A stretch of DNA of 21,765 bases from NCBI GenBank assembly GCA_021813195.1, contig JAKALI010000012.1, positions 1 to 21,765 of the forward strand. Direction: 5' to 3'. The number at the start of each line of letters is the position of its first letter. Position 1 is the stretch's first letter. A program made the position numbers and the translations under genes. This stretch comes from Pseudomonadota bacterium. GTDB taxonomy: Bacteria > Pseudomonadota > Alphaproteobacteria > Rhizobiales > Hyphomicrobiaceae. Shown here one piece after another: positions 1 through 8,386 of the stretch. The notes under the pieces are model-generated. The model was not told the DNA's origin. It saw nothing but the letters and a program-made list of their open reading frames with translations, and made no database searches.

Positions 1-1548
1 CGCATGTGCGCAGAGAAGCTCATCGCGGACGAAACCGAAAAGGCAGCCGTCGTGTTTGAGCTCATCAGCCTAGCAGCGGGCCCGCCCGATCCCAAGGTGA
101 AACCACGTCTGCAGATGGCGCTCGATACGTACGCTCCCGACCGCGCCGCGCGGGCTCAGGCAAATCCCATCATTCGCGCCAACGCGCTGATGCCTTCGGC
201 CCGCTACGGGTTACGCGAGGAAATGAAGCAGAATTTCGGCTTCGGCTGGCGATCCTATGTTCGCGGCGTGACGACCACCTTCGATGCGACGGAAAATCTG
301 CGGTTCGACGATCGCATCTCGCGAACATTGCAGAAAATTGACGGCGAGCAGCGCAGCAAGATCCACGCCGGATTTACGCTCGACCCCAAGCGCGCCGGTG
401 ATGATGCGCGCATTCCGAATGTCGTGGTGGTGGCGAGCGACGAACGCGGCCAGATCGTGCGCTACTTCGAGACCGGACAGACCGCAGCTTACTTCGGCGC
501 ACCGGTCGCACGTTCCGCGAGCAGCGGCTACTACGATCCTGACCGTGACCCGCGCATGATTGCCTCGACCGGAAAAATCATCGCTGCCATCGCCATCGCC
601 AATTCCGGCATCGATACACCCGAAAGCCCGTACTTCGACAACGAAGCTCCCGCCTCGGGTTTGGAAACTTGTGCGCGGGGCGGCACACACAAAAGCTACC
701 GAACCGCGCGGGTGTCGTTCGCCTGCTCCCTCAACGCGCCACTCCTCAACCGGACGGCCCGTCTCGGCCAGGCACGCGTGCGTAGCATCATCGATCGGCT
801 TGGCTTCACGATGCCGCCGAAGGACGGGAACGGAGAGACCGTTCCGGCGAGTACGGCGGCTGTGCTCGGTCTCATTTCAGGCAGTCCGCGTCGTGTGCAC
901 CATATGTCGGCGGTTGTCCTGGCCTCCTTGATGCGCCACGGCCGCGAGCCGGTGCGCCTGCCGACGCTCATCCGGTCTTACGATTATACGAGCCCGGAGA
1001 CCGCGGCAGCGGCATCGGGCCCACTTGGCACGGGCACCATTCCGGCGACCATTATCGACGCAGAGAGCCGCGGCGTACTCAAGGCCCTGCTGGAAGCCCC
1101 GCTGTGCTACCATGTGAGAGGAAAACCGACTGGAACTCTAAGTTCATTATCCAGTTGGTGCGCAGAGCGACGCGGCGACGTGATCTTGCACTTCGCCAAA
1201 ACCGGTACACAGGTTGCCCAAGATCCCAACGCCACCGTGGACGTGTGGGCGACAGGCGGAATTCAATTTGCAAGTGGCGCCGCGTATAGTTACGTCGTCC
1301 TCGTCGGTACGGGCTCAGCCGCAGAACCTTGGGCGACGTCGCTGCATGCCGCGCAAATCGCCGCCCCCCTCCTCGGCGTTTTGCTCGACGATCTTGCCCA
1401 GCACGCCCGAGCCAATCCCAAACCTGAACTTCTTCCGAAACCAACCATCTCCCCACCCGAGGCGGGGACCACTGCTCCCCGCCTGCCTACGCCCGCCTCA
1501 CCAACGGCCGGGGACCTCGTTCTTCGCGGTCTGACGGGAGCCCTCTAA
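1..1548 (+). CDS. Penicillin-binding transpeptidase domain protein, 5' end outside window
   Basis: This is the C-terminal part of a serine acyl-transferase that would cross-link peptidoglycan in the periplasm. Counting from the ATG at 4, the three penicillin-binding signature motifs are in the right order and spacing: STGK with the acylated Ser188 and Lys191, SLN at 242-244, and KTGT at 399-402. A proline-rich tail (about 468-500) ends the protein. The reading frame is still open at base 1 and no signal peptide or membrane anchor is visible, so the ATG at 4 is probably internal and the gene starts upstream. The roughly 180 residues before the active site are not recognisable as a glycosyltransferase domain. 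It could be the back half of a bifunctional class A protein or a monofunctional enzyme; the missing 5' end prevents a choice. The transpeptidase fold call is firm, the exact class is not. Confidence 0.8.
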   Translation, partial: RMCAEKLIADETEKAAVVFELISLAAGPPDPKVKPRLQMALDTYAPDRAARAQANPIIRANALMPSARYGLREEMKQNFGFGWRSYVRGVTTTFDATENLRFDDRISRTLQKIDGEQRSKIHAGFTLDPKRAGDDARIPNVVVVASDERGQIVRYFETGQTAAYFGAPVARSASSGYYDPDRDPRMIASTGKIIAAIAIANSGIDTPESPYFDNEAPASGLETCARGGTHKSYRTARVSFACSLNAPLLNRTARLGQARVRSIIDRLGFTMPPKDGNGETVPASTAAVLGLISGSPRRVHHMSAVVLASLMRHGREPVRLPTLIRSYDYTSPETAAAASGPLGTGTIPATIIDAESRGVLKALLEAPLCYHVRGKPTGTLSSLSSWCAERRGDVILHFAKTGTQVAQDPNATVDVWATGGIQFASGAAYSYVVLVGTGSAAEPWATSLHAAQIAAPLLGVLLDDLAQHARANPKPELLPKPTISPPEAGTTAPRLPTPASPTAGDLVLRGLTGAL

Positions 1549-1563
1549 ACCTTCGCCCCGGCC

Positions 1564-1588
1564 AGCTTGCGACAAGCTTGCGCTTTTG
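1564..1588 (+). terminator. Weak hairpin after the transpeptidase gene
   Basis: A 6-bp perfect stem (AGCTTG, loop CGA, CAAGCT at 1564-1578) starts 15 bases after the stop codon. It is followed, after TGCGC, by only four T residues. The same bases also form a direct repeat of AGCTTGCG (1564-1571 and 1575-1582). The short stem and distant T-run make this a poor intrinsic terminator; it may be chance. Confidence 0.2.
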
Positions 1589-1640
1589 TGCCCGTTCGCG
1601 CACAGGAGTTCAAAACGATCTCAATTGGGGGAAGGAATTT

Positions 1641-2486
1641 ATGAAACTCGTTCGGTTTGGTGCAAAGGGCAATGAACGGCCGGGGCTTGTCGATGAGGCC
1701 GGCAACATTCGCGATTTGTCAGCGCACATTCCCGATGTCGATGGAGCGACCTTGCAGCCAGAATGTCTGCAACGCCTCAAAGCCATCGACACGGCCTCGC
1801 TCCCGATCGTGGCGCCGGAAGTGCGTTTGGGTCCCCCCGTTGCTCGGCCGTGGAACTTCATTGCCGTCGGGCTCAATTACGCCGATCACGCGCGCGAAAC
1901 GGGCCAGGACATCCCGACCGAACCCATTCTCTTCAACAAACTGGGCAATTGCGTATCCGGTCCCAACGATGACGTCATTTATCCGCGGGGTGCCGACCGC
2001 ATGGATTGGGAATTAGAACTCGCGTTCGTCATCGGCAAACGCGCCCGTTATGTGGACGAGAGCCGCGCGATGGATCATGTCGCCGGTTACTGCATCTGTA
2101 ACGATGTATCCGAGCGGCGCTTTCAAATGAAGCGCAACGGCCAGTGGATGAAGGGCAAATGCGCCGAAACGTTCGGGCCGCTCGGACCCTGGCTCGTCAC
2201 AGCCGATGAACTCGATCCGTCAAATCTCGCCATGGAACTTAAAGTCAATGGCGAGACGCGCCAGAAGGGCTCCACCGCGACGATGATCTTCTCAATCCCC
2301 TATCTTGTCGCCTACATCACGCAGTTCTGCGTCCTGGAGCCCGGTGACGTCGTCACCACGGGCACCCCGCCGGGCGTTGGTTCCGGTATGAAGCCCCCTC
2401 AGTACTTGAAAGCCGGCGACATCATGGAGCTGACAATCGAGGGGCTTGGGACACAACGCCAGATGGTGGTTCCATTTTCAGGCTGA
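1641..2486 (+). CDS. Fumarylacetoacetate hydrolase (FAH) family protein
   Basis: A 281-residue cytosolic enzyme of the FAH superfamily, whose members cleave or isomerise C-C or C-N bonds in 2-oxo or ureido acids using a divalent metal. Visible family features are the VGLNYADHA stretch (77-85), the metal-ligand cluster E124-L-E126 followed by NDVSER with Asp155, and the GDVVTTGTPPGVG loop (about 235-247). The start at 1641 is chosen because GGGGAAGGAA lies just upstream and the protein then begins MKLVRFG, typical of the family; a longer frame from 1578 has no such site. The length and ending resemble proteins annotated as ureidoglycolate lyase in rhizobia, but substrate cannot be read from sequence. 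Its stop lies 21 bases from the convergent stop of the next gene. No pathway partner is adjacent. Confidence 0.88.
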   Translation: MKLVRFGAKGNERPGLVDEAGNIRDLSAHIPDVDGATLQPECLQRLKAIDTASLPIVAPEVRLGPPVARPWNFIAVGLNYADHARETGQDIPTEPILFNKLGNCVSGPNDDVIYPRGADRMDWELELAFVIGKRARYVDESRAMDHVAGYCICNDVSERRFQMKRNGQWMKGKCAETFGPLGPWLVTADELDPSNLAMELKVNGETRQKGSTATMIFSIPYLVAYITQFCVLEPGDVVTTGTPPGVGSGMKPPQYLKAGDIMELTIEGLGTQRQMVVPFSG

Positions 2487-2507
2487 CGCAACGACGACTA
2501 AGAGGGA

Positions 2508-3719
2508 TCAAGATGCCAAGCGGAGTCCCGACAGACGCTTGGCGATCGTCTGGAAGGTCTGGCGCAACTGATTCCCATCGTTGGTATCAAAGAAGTGCGA
2601 CGGGGTCGTTGCGCAGTACTCCATGATCGGCCGAGCGGACGGCGGAATGTGAAAGGCGACGGTGTAAATCGTGATACCGGCGGCTTTCATGTTGTCGCAC
2701 AATCGACGCGCCTGCTGCTCCGAAGTCCCATTCGAATTGATAAACTGCCGATTGTACTGACCATCGGTCATGAGAATCGCGACCTTCTGATATTCCGGAT
2801 CACCATAGAGTTTGGGCCTGCTGGCTTCCGGCCAAACGTCTGCCCACTCAGGCGATAGAATGTACCACGCCCATGCCGTGCCCAGATGTCCGGCCGTAGC
2901 ACTCCCGGGTTTGAGGCCTCCGATTGCCGCTTCCAGAATGGCGCGATTGTCAGTCATCGGCAGCACGGGCGCTGATGTACAGCCTCCCGGCGGGCGACCC
3001 ATATAGCCGCCAGTCCTGGGATTCTTGTCATTAAAAGCGTTCGGCGCACCGCGTTCTGAAACACACGTCGATCCCGAGGCGACACCGGTTGCGGCAGCAG
3101 CGTACGCGCCTGCATTTACGGCATTGTCAAACGGCGCAAAGCCGATGCGATGCCCGCCACCCTCGGCATTGCCGCGCAGCATGATGTCCACGAGATCGGT
3201 AACCGCAGCGCGTAAGTCGGTTATCCGCTGCCCGGCCATCGAACCGCTGACATCCAGCATCATGGAGAGTTCCACGTTGCGCACGTCGTAGACTGCACTG
3301 GATCGCAGGGGGTAATCGAGGCGATCAACGCCCATCAAAACCCCAAGTGTTGTCGGTAACGTCAAATCTAAACTGAGCGTCACCGAATTGGTGTTGCGAT
3401 TGATATCGACGTTGACCGTTTCGTACCGGACTTCGAGGTTGGCACCTTCGAGAAAATTCGCCTCGAAATACTGTTTCGCGATGTCGCGCAGTTCATCGTC
3501 ACTCGGATTGTCAATTCGCAGGGCCTTCGCGGTGGCCAAGGCTGCGGCATCAAGCGCAGCGGCCCCTTCCGTGGCCGTTCGGTATCCGCGCGCACTGTCC
3601 ACAGCCAAGCCGATTGCACACATCAGCATCATAAAGCACAGGCCGAACAGGGCGATCACCGTCCCCGATTGGTCGGAGCAAGCTTGCGCAAGGTGACGGC
3701 GCAGCAATGTCGACATCAT
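2508..3719 (-). CDS. TadG-like membrane-anchored von Willebrand A protein
   Basis: A 403-residue protein resembling TadG-type proteins of the tight-adherence (Flp pilus) system. The N-terminus has a short basic segment, then a hydrophobic helix at about 19-41 inside a TadE/TadG-like region (DQSGTVIALFG), consistent with a single membrane anchor. From about 147 to the end is a von Willebrand A domain: its metal-ion site DxSxS is D156, S158 and S160, with a supporting LMTDG (Asp319). It presumably displays a binding domain outside the inner membrane. AGAGG lies about 6 bases before the ATG at 3719 (a second ATG follows directly). No other tad/flp gene is in the window, so a role in pilus assembly is inferred from the family only. 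TadG-like proteins with this architecture also occur alone in alphaproteobacteria. Confidence 0.8.
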   Translation of the reverse strand: MMSTLLRRHLAQACSDQSGTVIALFGLCFMMLMCAIGLAVDSARGYRTATEGAAALDAAALATAKALRIDNPSDDELRDIAKQYFEANFLEGANLEVRYETVNVDINRNTNSVTLSLDLTLPTTLGVLMGVDRLDYPLRSSAVYDVRNVELSMMLDVSGSMAGQRITDLRAAVTDLVDIMLRGNAEGGGHRIGFAPFDNAVNAGAYAAAATGVASGSTCVSERGAPNAFNDKNPRTGGYMGRPPGGCTSAPVLPMTDNRAILEAAIGGLKPGSATAGHLGTAWAWYILSPEWADVWPEASRPKLYGDPEYQKVAILMTDGQYNRQFINSNGTSEQQARRLCDNMKAAGITIYTVAFHIPPSARPIMEYCATTPSHFFDTNDGNQLRQTFQTIAKRLSGLRLAS

Positions 3720-3918
3720 GGAAACCTCTAAGCGCGGATAGCGGTTTCCACTACATCTGTGTTGATTTAATCGAACCTTTCAGGAACTTCAGAAAGCATC
3801 ATTTCGCACAAAGTCTTGGCGTATTTACTTACTTTTTCATTTGTAGAGCATTCGTAAGATTTGACCAAAGCTTCATGCTTTGCAAACCAACTTATTGACT
3901 GCAAACTGTATCGCGGTT
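3720..3918 (-). promoter_or_regulatory. AT-rich spacer upstream of the TadG-like gene
   Basis: This 199-base gap between two minus-strand genes is clearly more AT-rich than its surroundings. It holds a perfect 6-bp inverted repeat, CAAAGC-TTCAT-GCTTTG at 3866-3882, that could be an operator or a weak transcript-end hairpin for the upstream gene; no T-run follows it on the minus strand. A promoter for the TadG-like gene is expected here, but I found only poor matches to -35/-10 hexamers. Confidence 0.3.
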
Positions 3919-4782
3919 TCACCGGATGCGGCGCGGATTCATGTAGAGATCGGCTTCGTGGCGCTCCAACTTGGGTGTGATTTTGCCGCTCAGTGTCTGA
4001 CGGTAGAGCCTTTTCATGTGCCGACGCACTTCGCCGTTGAAAATCAGCATCCCGGCGAACAGCTTCAAAACCGTCAACAGACGTTTGTCGGCATGACCTG
4101 ACTTGACCTTACCCCGCCACTTGCCACCGATCGAAAACACTGCGCCATCGAGCTTGCCCACGACCTGTCCTCGCTGGTCGTAGAGCGTGTAATCCCCGCC
4201 CAGATCGATCAAGGCGCGCTTCAATCGATAAAACTCGGGCTGCGAACCATTCATGAGAAAGAACGAAAAATTCTCCGGCAGCAGAGGCCACTTGTAGGCC
4301 GAACGCTCCAGGTAGATCATGAAATTGTCTTCCTGGGTATTGATCGAATAGGCGACGACTGGAAATCCGCGCGCACCGATCGTCTGTTGAAGACTGCGGC
4401 CGACCATGAGATCCATCGTCGCTCGCCAGTTGACTGTCTCGTTGAACAAGCGGAACACGAGTCGCCTGTCGGCCTCTGGGACCTGCTTCCATAAATCTTC
4501 CCGATAACCAAGTAGCCCTGTGCGCTCGCCATTTTCGAGAATTTCGGCGAAGATATCCATGTCCGCAGTGAACTGGCGCGATTTGGCACGATTGCGTGAG
4601 CGCTTGTAAATTCCGAACTCCACGCTGTTGAATGGCGTGATCCAAACATCAACCACGAAGCGGTGCCAGTCGTCCTTCGCCCGCCCGGCTGGCGTGCGCT
4701 GGCTTTCATTTTGAGAAGCTTGCGCCTGGGTTGTGGAAGCATCCGCGGCCACTTCGGTGGTCCTCATGGTTCCTGCGGTCAT
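3919..4782 (-). CDS. Unrecognised soluble protein, 287 residues
   Basis: I do not recognise this protein. It begins with a polar, low-complexity stretch (1-37, rich in A, T, Q and S), followed by a mixed alpha/beta core with no signal peptide or clear membrane span. The segment at about 195-227 (GGDYTLYDQRGQVVGKLDG onward) has alternating beta-strand character like a repeat of the tubby/LURP-one/scramblase fold, a weak impression only. A more hydrophobic helix (about 234-252) and a basic C-terminus follow. GGGGAG lies about 8 bases before the ATG at 4782, supporting that start; an ATG five codons later is possible. It has its own upstream region shared divergently with secB and is followed by a 199-base gap, so it is probably monocistronic. 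Codon use looks like that of its neighbours, so it is probably a real gene. Confidence 0.72.
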   Translation of the reverse strand: MTAGTMRTTEVAADASTTQAQASQNESQRTPAGRAKDDWHRFVVDVWITPFNSVEFGIYKRSRNRAKSRQFTADMDIFAEILENGERTGLLGYREDLWKQVPEADRRLVFRLFNETVNWRATMDLMVGRSLQQTIGARGFPVVAYSINTQEDNFMIYLERSAYKWPLLPENFSFFLMNGSQPEFYRLKRALIDLGGDYTLYDQRGQVVGKLDGAVFSIGGKWRGKVKSGHADKRLLTVLKLFAGMLIFNGEVRRHMKRLYRQTLSGKITPKLERHEADLYMNPRRIR

Positions 4783-5010
4783 GGTGTGCTCCCCACCCTT
4801 GAAGCCCGACGGCTTTGATTGGCTCGAATCATCGCTACCGCAAACCTACCACTAGCCTGTTGACCGGCTTGAAGGCTCGGCAGGCGCAATGCCAGCAAAG
4901 CTGTGGGAAACTCTGGCCCCGAAATAGAGGAGCGTTCGAATTGCTCTCGACCTTCCATCGTGTTAGCGCTCCTCGCCAATGGCGAGCGAAAGCGGCCCGA
5001 GAGGCGAAAG
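4783..5010. promoter_or_regulatory. Divergent promoter region, unknown gene / secB
   Basis: A 228-base gap lies between the start codons of two divergent genes and must carry both promoters. I see no convincing -35/-10 pair or palindromic operator. A longer in-frame reading of secB back to 4903 crosses this gap but does not look like SecB sequence. Confidence 0.35.
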
Positions 5011-5517
5011 ATGACGATGGCAGACAACAACAAATCCAAGAGCGGCGCGACCTTGGCAGGCGATGCCCAGGACGCCAGCGCTATGCACGTGCAAGTCCTG
5101 GGGCAGTTCATCAAGGACCTCTCGTTTGAGAACCCCAACATCGGCCGCCTGACGATCAAAGAGGGCGAAAATCCCAGTATCACACTCGAGGTCGACGTCT
5201 ACGCCAAGCGCGTCAACACCGACGTTTACGAGAGCGCGATCCAATTTACGGCCAAGGCCGCTCACAGCGGTGGTACCATTTATGTGCTGGAGGTCGTCTA
5301 TTGCGGCGTGTTTCGTCTCGCCAACGTGCCGCCACAAGCTCTCGAGCCATTCCTGCTCATCAATTGTCCGACGCTGCTGTTTCCCTTTTTGCGACGCATC
5401 GTTGCCGACATCACGCGCGAAGGCGGATATCCACCGCTATGGCTCGATCCCTTCGACTTCGGACAGCTGTTCTTGCGCCGCCAACAGCAATTGGCGAAAG
5501 CCGCAGAGAAACAGTGA
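5011..5517 (+). CDS. secB: Protein-export chaperone SecB
   Basis: SecB is a cytosolic homotetrameric chaperone that keeps precursor proteins unfolded and passes them to SecA. The protein from 5011 is 168 residues, close to the family's usual size of about 155-170. Family features are the QFIKDLSFENP stretch early in the protein, a central beta-rich segment, the VVYCGVF region, and the C-terminal NCPTLLFPFLRR and PPLWLDPFDF motifs. The start at 5011 (MTMADNN) is preferred because GAGAGG lies about 6 bases upstream and the conserved region starts soon after; the frame extends to 4903 but that extension is not SecB-like. A second ATG at 5017 is equally plausible. The gene converges on dnaQ with 23 bases between stops, the same arrangement as in the origin cluster of other alphaproteobacteria. 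Confidence 0.96.
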   Translation: MTMADNNKSKSGATLAGDAQDASAMHVQVLGQFIKDLSFENPNIGRLTIKEGENPSITLEVDVYAKRVNTDVYESAIQFTAKAAHSGGTIYVLEVVYCGVFRLANVPPQALEPFLLINCPTLLFPFLRRIVADITREGGYPPLWLDPFDFGQLFLRRQQQLAKAAEKQ

Positions 5518-5540
5518 CGTTAACTCCATCGGGGCGCAGG

Positions 5541-6266
5541 TCATCCACCTGATGTGTCCGGGCTGAAAAACCGCTTCCACAGTGCGCCCGACCCGAGGCT
5601 ATCGATGAACGTGCGATGTGCGACCTCATCAGCGGGTGTCAGCCGCGTCGTCAACGCCACGGGTCGCTGGCGGGCTCTGCCGCCGACGCGGCCCAGTTGC
5701 AGACCGGTTCCCGTAGCTGCGCTAGACGTACGACCTAGTCCCAGGGTGGCTTGCCGTTCTCCCAACAGCTCCACATAGACGTCCGCCAACAGCAAGCTGT
5801 CGAGCAGGGCCCCGTGCTTCGTGCGGCGCGTATTGTCAACGCCATAACGCTTGCACAGCGCATCCAGGCTGTTGGGTCCTGCTGGATGCTTGCGGCGCGC
5901 CAGCGCCAGAGTATCGACCACGCGCGACATCGAGATGGGTGCAAGGCCGACCCGCTGCAATTCGAAATTCAGGAACGCGATATCGAACGACGCATTGTGA
6001 ATGACAAGAATGTCGTCGCCGATAAACTCCAGAAATTGTTGAGCAATGGCGCTGAAGACAGGTTTGTCGACCAGAAACTCCGTTGTGATCCCGTGAACCT
6101 GCTGGGCTTCGACCGGTACGTCCCGCTCGGGATTGACGTAACGATGAAATTCACGACCTGTTGGAATACGATTGAATAGTTCAATGCACCCCAATTCGAT
6201 CAGCCGGTGGCCTTTGCTGGTGTCGAATCCCGTTGTTTCGGTGTCGAGAACAATCTCGCGCTGCAT
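5541..6266 (-). CDS. dnaQ: DNA polymerase III epsilon subunit (3'-5' proofreading exonuclease)
   Basis: DnaQ removes misincorporated bases for the replicative polymerase core. In this 241-residue protein the DEDDh exonuclease motifs are complete: DTET with Asp8 and Glu10 (Exo I), NASFD with Asp95 (Exo II), and HGALLD with His151 and Asp156 (Exo III). The remaining C-terminal part (about 170-241) is where the family binds the polymerase alpha subunit. GAAGG sits about 5 bases before the ATG at 6266. It is the last gene of the minus-strand operon, 37 bases after coaE, and converges with secB. Confidence 0.96.
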   Translation of the reverse strand: MQREIVLDTETTGFDTSKGHRLIELGCIELFNRIPTGREFHRYVNPERDVPVEAQQVHGITTEFLVDKPVFSAIAQQFLEFIGDDILVIHNASFDIAFLNFELQRVGLAPISMSRVVDTLALARRKHPAGPNSLDALCKRYGVDNTRRTKHGALLDSLLLADVYVELLGERQATLGLGRTSSAATGTGLQLGRVGGRARQRPVALTTRLTPADEVAHRTFIDSLGSGALWKRFFSPDTSGG

Positions 6267-6303
6267 GGGCCTTCACGTTCGCGTTTGCGGCTTTACCGAG
6301 TCC

Positions 6304-6924
6304 TCAGGGGTCAGCCCAATATGTGAAATACGCTCGCGCTGGCCGACCTTCCAGCGCGTCGATGATAGCATCAATCTGTCGACAGCAGGCCTCGACGGAT
6401 CCGTTCGTATCCACAACGAAATGCGCCCGCGCGCGCTTCTGCGCGTCGGGCATTTGGCGCGCCAAGAGGGCCGCGAGCTTCTCCTCCGTCATTCCCGGAC
6501 GAGCAAGCACGCGCTGGTGTTGGATGTGCGCGGCAGCGGAGACGACGACAACGACATCTACGCTGCGATCAAGCCCCGCTTCGTACAACAGAGGTATGTC
6601 GAGCACGGCTATCTTGAAGCCCTGTAATTCGCATTGCCGAAGAAATGTGATCTCTCGCTCGCGCACAAGCGGATGGATGATTTGCTCAAGCTGCGAAAAG
6701 CGCTCCGGACAAGCCTCGAGTGCTGCCGAGAGTCGCATTCGATCCACGCCCAAGACCGTGGTGGTGCCAGGAAATGCTGCCTCGATGAGCGCAACCGCCT
6801 CAGCGCCGTAAAGATCATGGACGGCCGCATCGGCATCGAATACCGGTATGCCCCGTTTCAAAAAACACGCGGCGGCCGTCGACTTGCCCATGCCGATCGA
6901 ACCCGTCAGGCCCACGATGAGCAT
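6304..6924 (-). CDS. coaE: Dephospho-CoA kinase
   Basis: CoaE catalyses the last step of coenzyme A synthesis, ATP-dependent phosphorylation of the 3'-hydroxyl of dephospho-CoA, in the cytosol. The 206-residue length fits the family. The P-loop GLTGSIGMGKST is at 5-16 with Lys14, followed by FDADAAVHDLY (about 30-40), which carries the catalytic Asp of the family, and the lid/CoA-binding part with EVxRREI-like and DIPLLYE motifs. Its ATG shares one base with the aroE stop (TGATG), so translation is probably coupled. The first CoA-pathway enzyme, coaA, is also in the window at the other end. Confidence 0.96.
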   Translation of the reverse strand: MLIVGLTGSIGMGKSTAAACFLKRGIPVFDADAAVHDLYGAEAVALIEAAFPGTTTVLGVDRMRLSAALEACPERFSQLEQIIHPLVREREITFLRQCELQGFKIAVLDIPLLYEAGLDRSVDVVVVVSAAAHIQHQRVLARPGMTEEKLAALLARQMPDAQKRARAHFVVDTNGSVEACCRQIDAIIDALEGRPARAYFTYWADP

Positions 6925-7757
6925 CAGGCCCGCCCCTCGATGTCTGCGCGCACAAGATCATACAGTTCGTCCGTTACGCTCGGCCGCACGCCGAACCAAT
7001 GCATAAATCCTGGAACGGCCTGATGCAGGAGCATCCCCAGCCCATCGACTGTTGCGAGGCCATGGTGTTGGGCGTCGGCAATGAGCGGGGTGACGAGCGG
7101 CACGTAGATGATGTCGCTGACAACGAGGTGCGGATTGGCGCACGCAAAATCGACCTCGGGATTGCCGACACCGTTCATGCCCAGCGTTGTCGTGTTAACG
7201 AGAACACCTGCTGCGGCCGCAGCTCGCGAGCGTTCAGCCCAGGGTCTCGTCCGCACACGCGGTCCGAAATGGCGCGCAAGCGCCTCCGCACGATCCTGCG
7301 ACCGATTGAAAAGCTCAATGCGCTCCACGCCCGCTGTGAGAAACGCGTGCAGGATCGCGCGGGCGGCACCCCCAGCGCCCAAGATCACCACCGGCGCATC
7401 GAAAGAGCGCCACTGTGGCGCCTTCAGATCAAGATAAGTGAGATAGCCATACGCGTCCGTGTTCGAGGCATAAAGCCGCGCGCCATCACGCCAGATCGTG
7501 TTGATGGCTCCGATCGCTGTTGCCGCCTCATCTTGTTCATGGACCAGCGCGAAGGCTGTTTCTTTGTGCGGTACCGTTACGTTGCACCCAGCATAGTTCT
7601 GATCCGCCAGCTCGGACAGAAACCGCGGCAACGCATCGGGTGCGACGGCAACCCGCGTGTAGCTTCCCGCGATGCCGAGCGATCTCAGCCAATAGCCATG
7701 GATGATCGGCGAGCGGGAGTGTTCGATCGGCCAACCAATGACGCAGGCGCGGATCAT
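6924..7757 (-). CDS. aroE: Shikimate dehydrogenase (NADP+)
   Basis: AroE reduces 3-dehydroshikimate to shikimate with NADPH, the fourth step of chorismate synthesis. The 277-residue protein has the substrate-binding HSRSP motif near 13-17, the catalytic lysine in NVTVPHK (Lys65), the paired Asn99 and Asp101 in NTD, and the NADP-binding glycine loop LGAGGAARA (126-134). NTTTLGM is the usual downstream family motif. The ATG at 7757 overlaps the maf stop as ATGA. All catalytic residues are present, so it should be functional and the biosynthetic rather than the YdiB-like paralogue. Confidence 0.96.
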   Translation of the reverse strand: MIRACVIGWPIEHSRSPIIHGYWLRSLGIAGSYTRVAVAPDALPRFLSELADQNYAGCNVTVPHKETAFALVHEQDEAATAIGAINTIWRDGARLYASNTDAYGYLTYLDLKAPQWRSFDAPVVILGAGGAARAILHAFLTAGVERIELFNRSQDRAEALARHFGPRVRTRPWAERSRAAAAAGVLVNTTTLGMNGVGNPEVDFACANPHLVVSDIIYVPLVTPLIADAQHHGLATVDGLGMLLHQAVPGFMHWFGVRPSVTDELYDLVRADIEGRA

Positions 7758-8386
7758 GTGGCAATGACCTTTCTCGTCCTCAACTCCGCCAGCAGCTCCA
7801 ACAGCGGCAAACCTAAGATTGTGAAATAATCGCCTCTAATCCATTCAAACAATCGTGCGCCAGTGCCTTCGATCTGATAGGCTCCTGCACAGTTGAGAAT
7901 GCTCTCTCCGCTCTGATCGAGATACCGATCGAGGAAGGCGTCTGAAAAGTTCCACATTCTCAAGTCCGCCCGCGTTGTCGCCTGCCAAGTTCTCACACCC
8001 GCCTCGGCGATCACAACGCTCGAGTACAGAGTATGCTCACCGGCGCGCAATCGCTGGAGCATCGCGCGGGCCCGCGATCTGGTCTGAGGCTTGCCAAAAA
8101 TCTCCCCAGCAAGACTGAGGACCTGATCTGCGCCAATGATGAGATCGTCGGGTCGCCGACGGCTCACACTTTCCGCTTTCGCGCACGCCAAGTGTGCGGC
8201 GACCGCGGCCGGTCCCGCCGACGCATCCCCGGACAAGAGTTCAGAAATAATCTCCTCTTCTGGCACATCCGCCGGATCGATTTCGAATGCTAGACCTGAG
8301 GCCCGCAACATGCTCTGACGACTGGCACTTGCGGACGCGAGAACGATCAATCGTCGACTTTCCCCTCCCACCATGTCGAGCATCAT
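7754..8386 (-). CDS. maf: Maf-family nucleoside triphosphate pyrophosphatase
   Basis: Maf proteins hydrolyse non-canonical or selected nucleoside triphosphates to monophosphates (house-cleaning), and some affect septum formation. The 210-residue protein shows the N-terminal LASASASRQSMLR motif (nucleotide and phosphate contact), the FEIDPADVPEE stretch, and the central IIGADQVLSL motif with the catalytic Asp. The frame starts with two ATGs at 8386 and 8383, and another at 8374 would remove the first four residues; the 8386 start overlaps the ppsR stop as ATGA and is chosen for coupling. Which Maf subgroup (dTTP/UTP- or m7GTP-specific) it belongs to cannot be told safely. Confidence 0.93.
   Translation of the reverse strand: MMLDMVGGESRRLIVLASASASRQSMLRASGLAFEIDPADVPEEEIISELLSGDASAGPAAVAAHLACAKAESVSRRRPDDLIIGADQVLSLAGEIFGKPQTRSRARAMLQRLRAGEHTLYSSVVIAEAGVRTWQATTRADLRMWNFSDAFLDRYLDQSGESILNCAGAYQIEGTGARLFEWIRGDYFTILGLPLLELLAELRTRKVIAT

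Noticed and set aside
1578..1640. Longer start for the FAH-family gene
   Set aside because: The 21 extra residues are not family-like, and GGGGAAGGAA directly precedes the ATG at 1641.
4903..5010. N-terminal extension of secB
   Set aside because: The in-frame upstream residues are unlike SecB and the better ribosome-binding site is at 5011.
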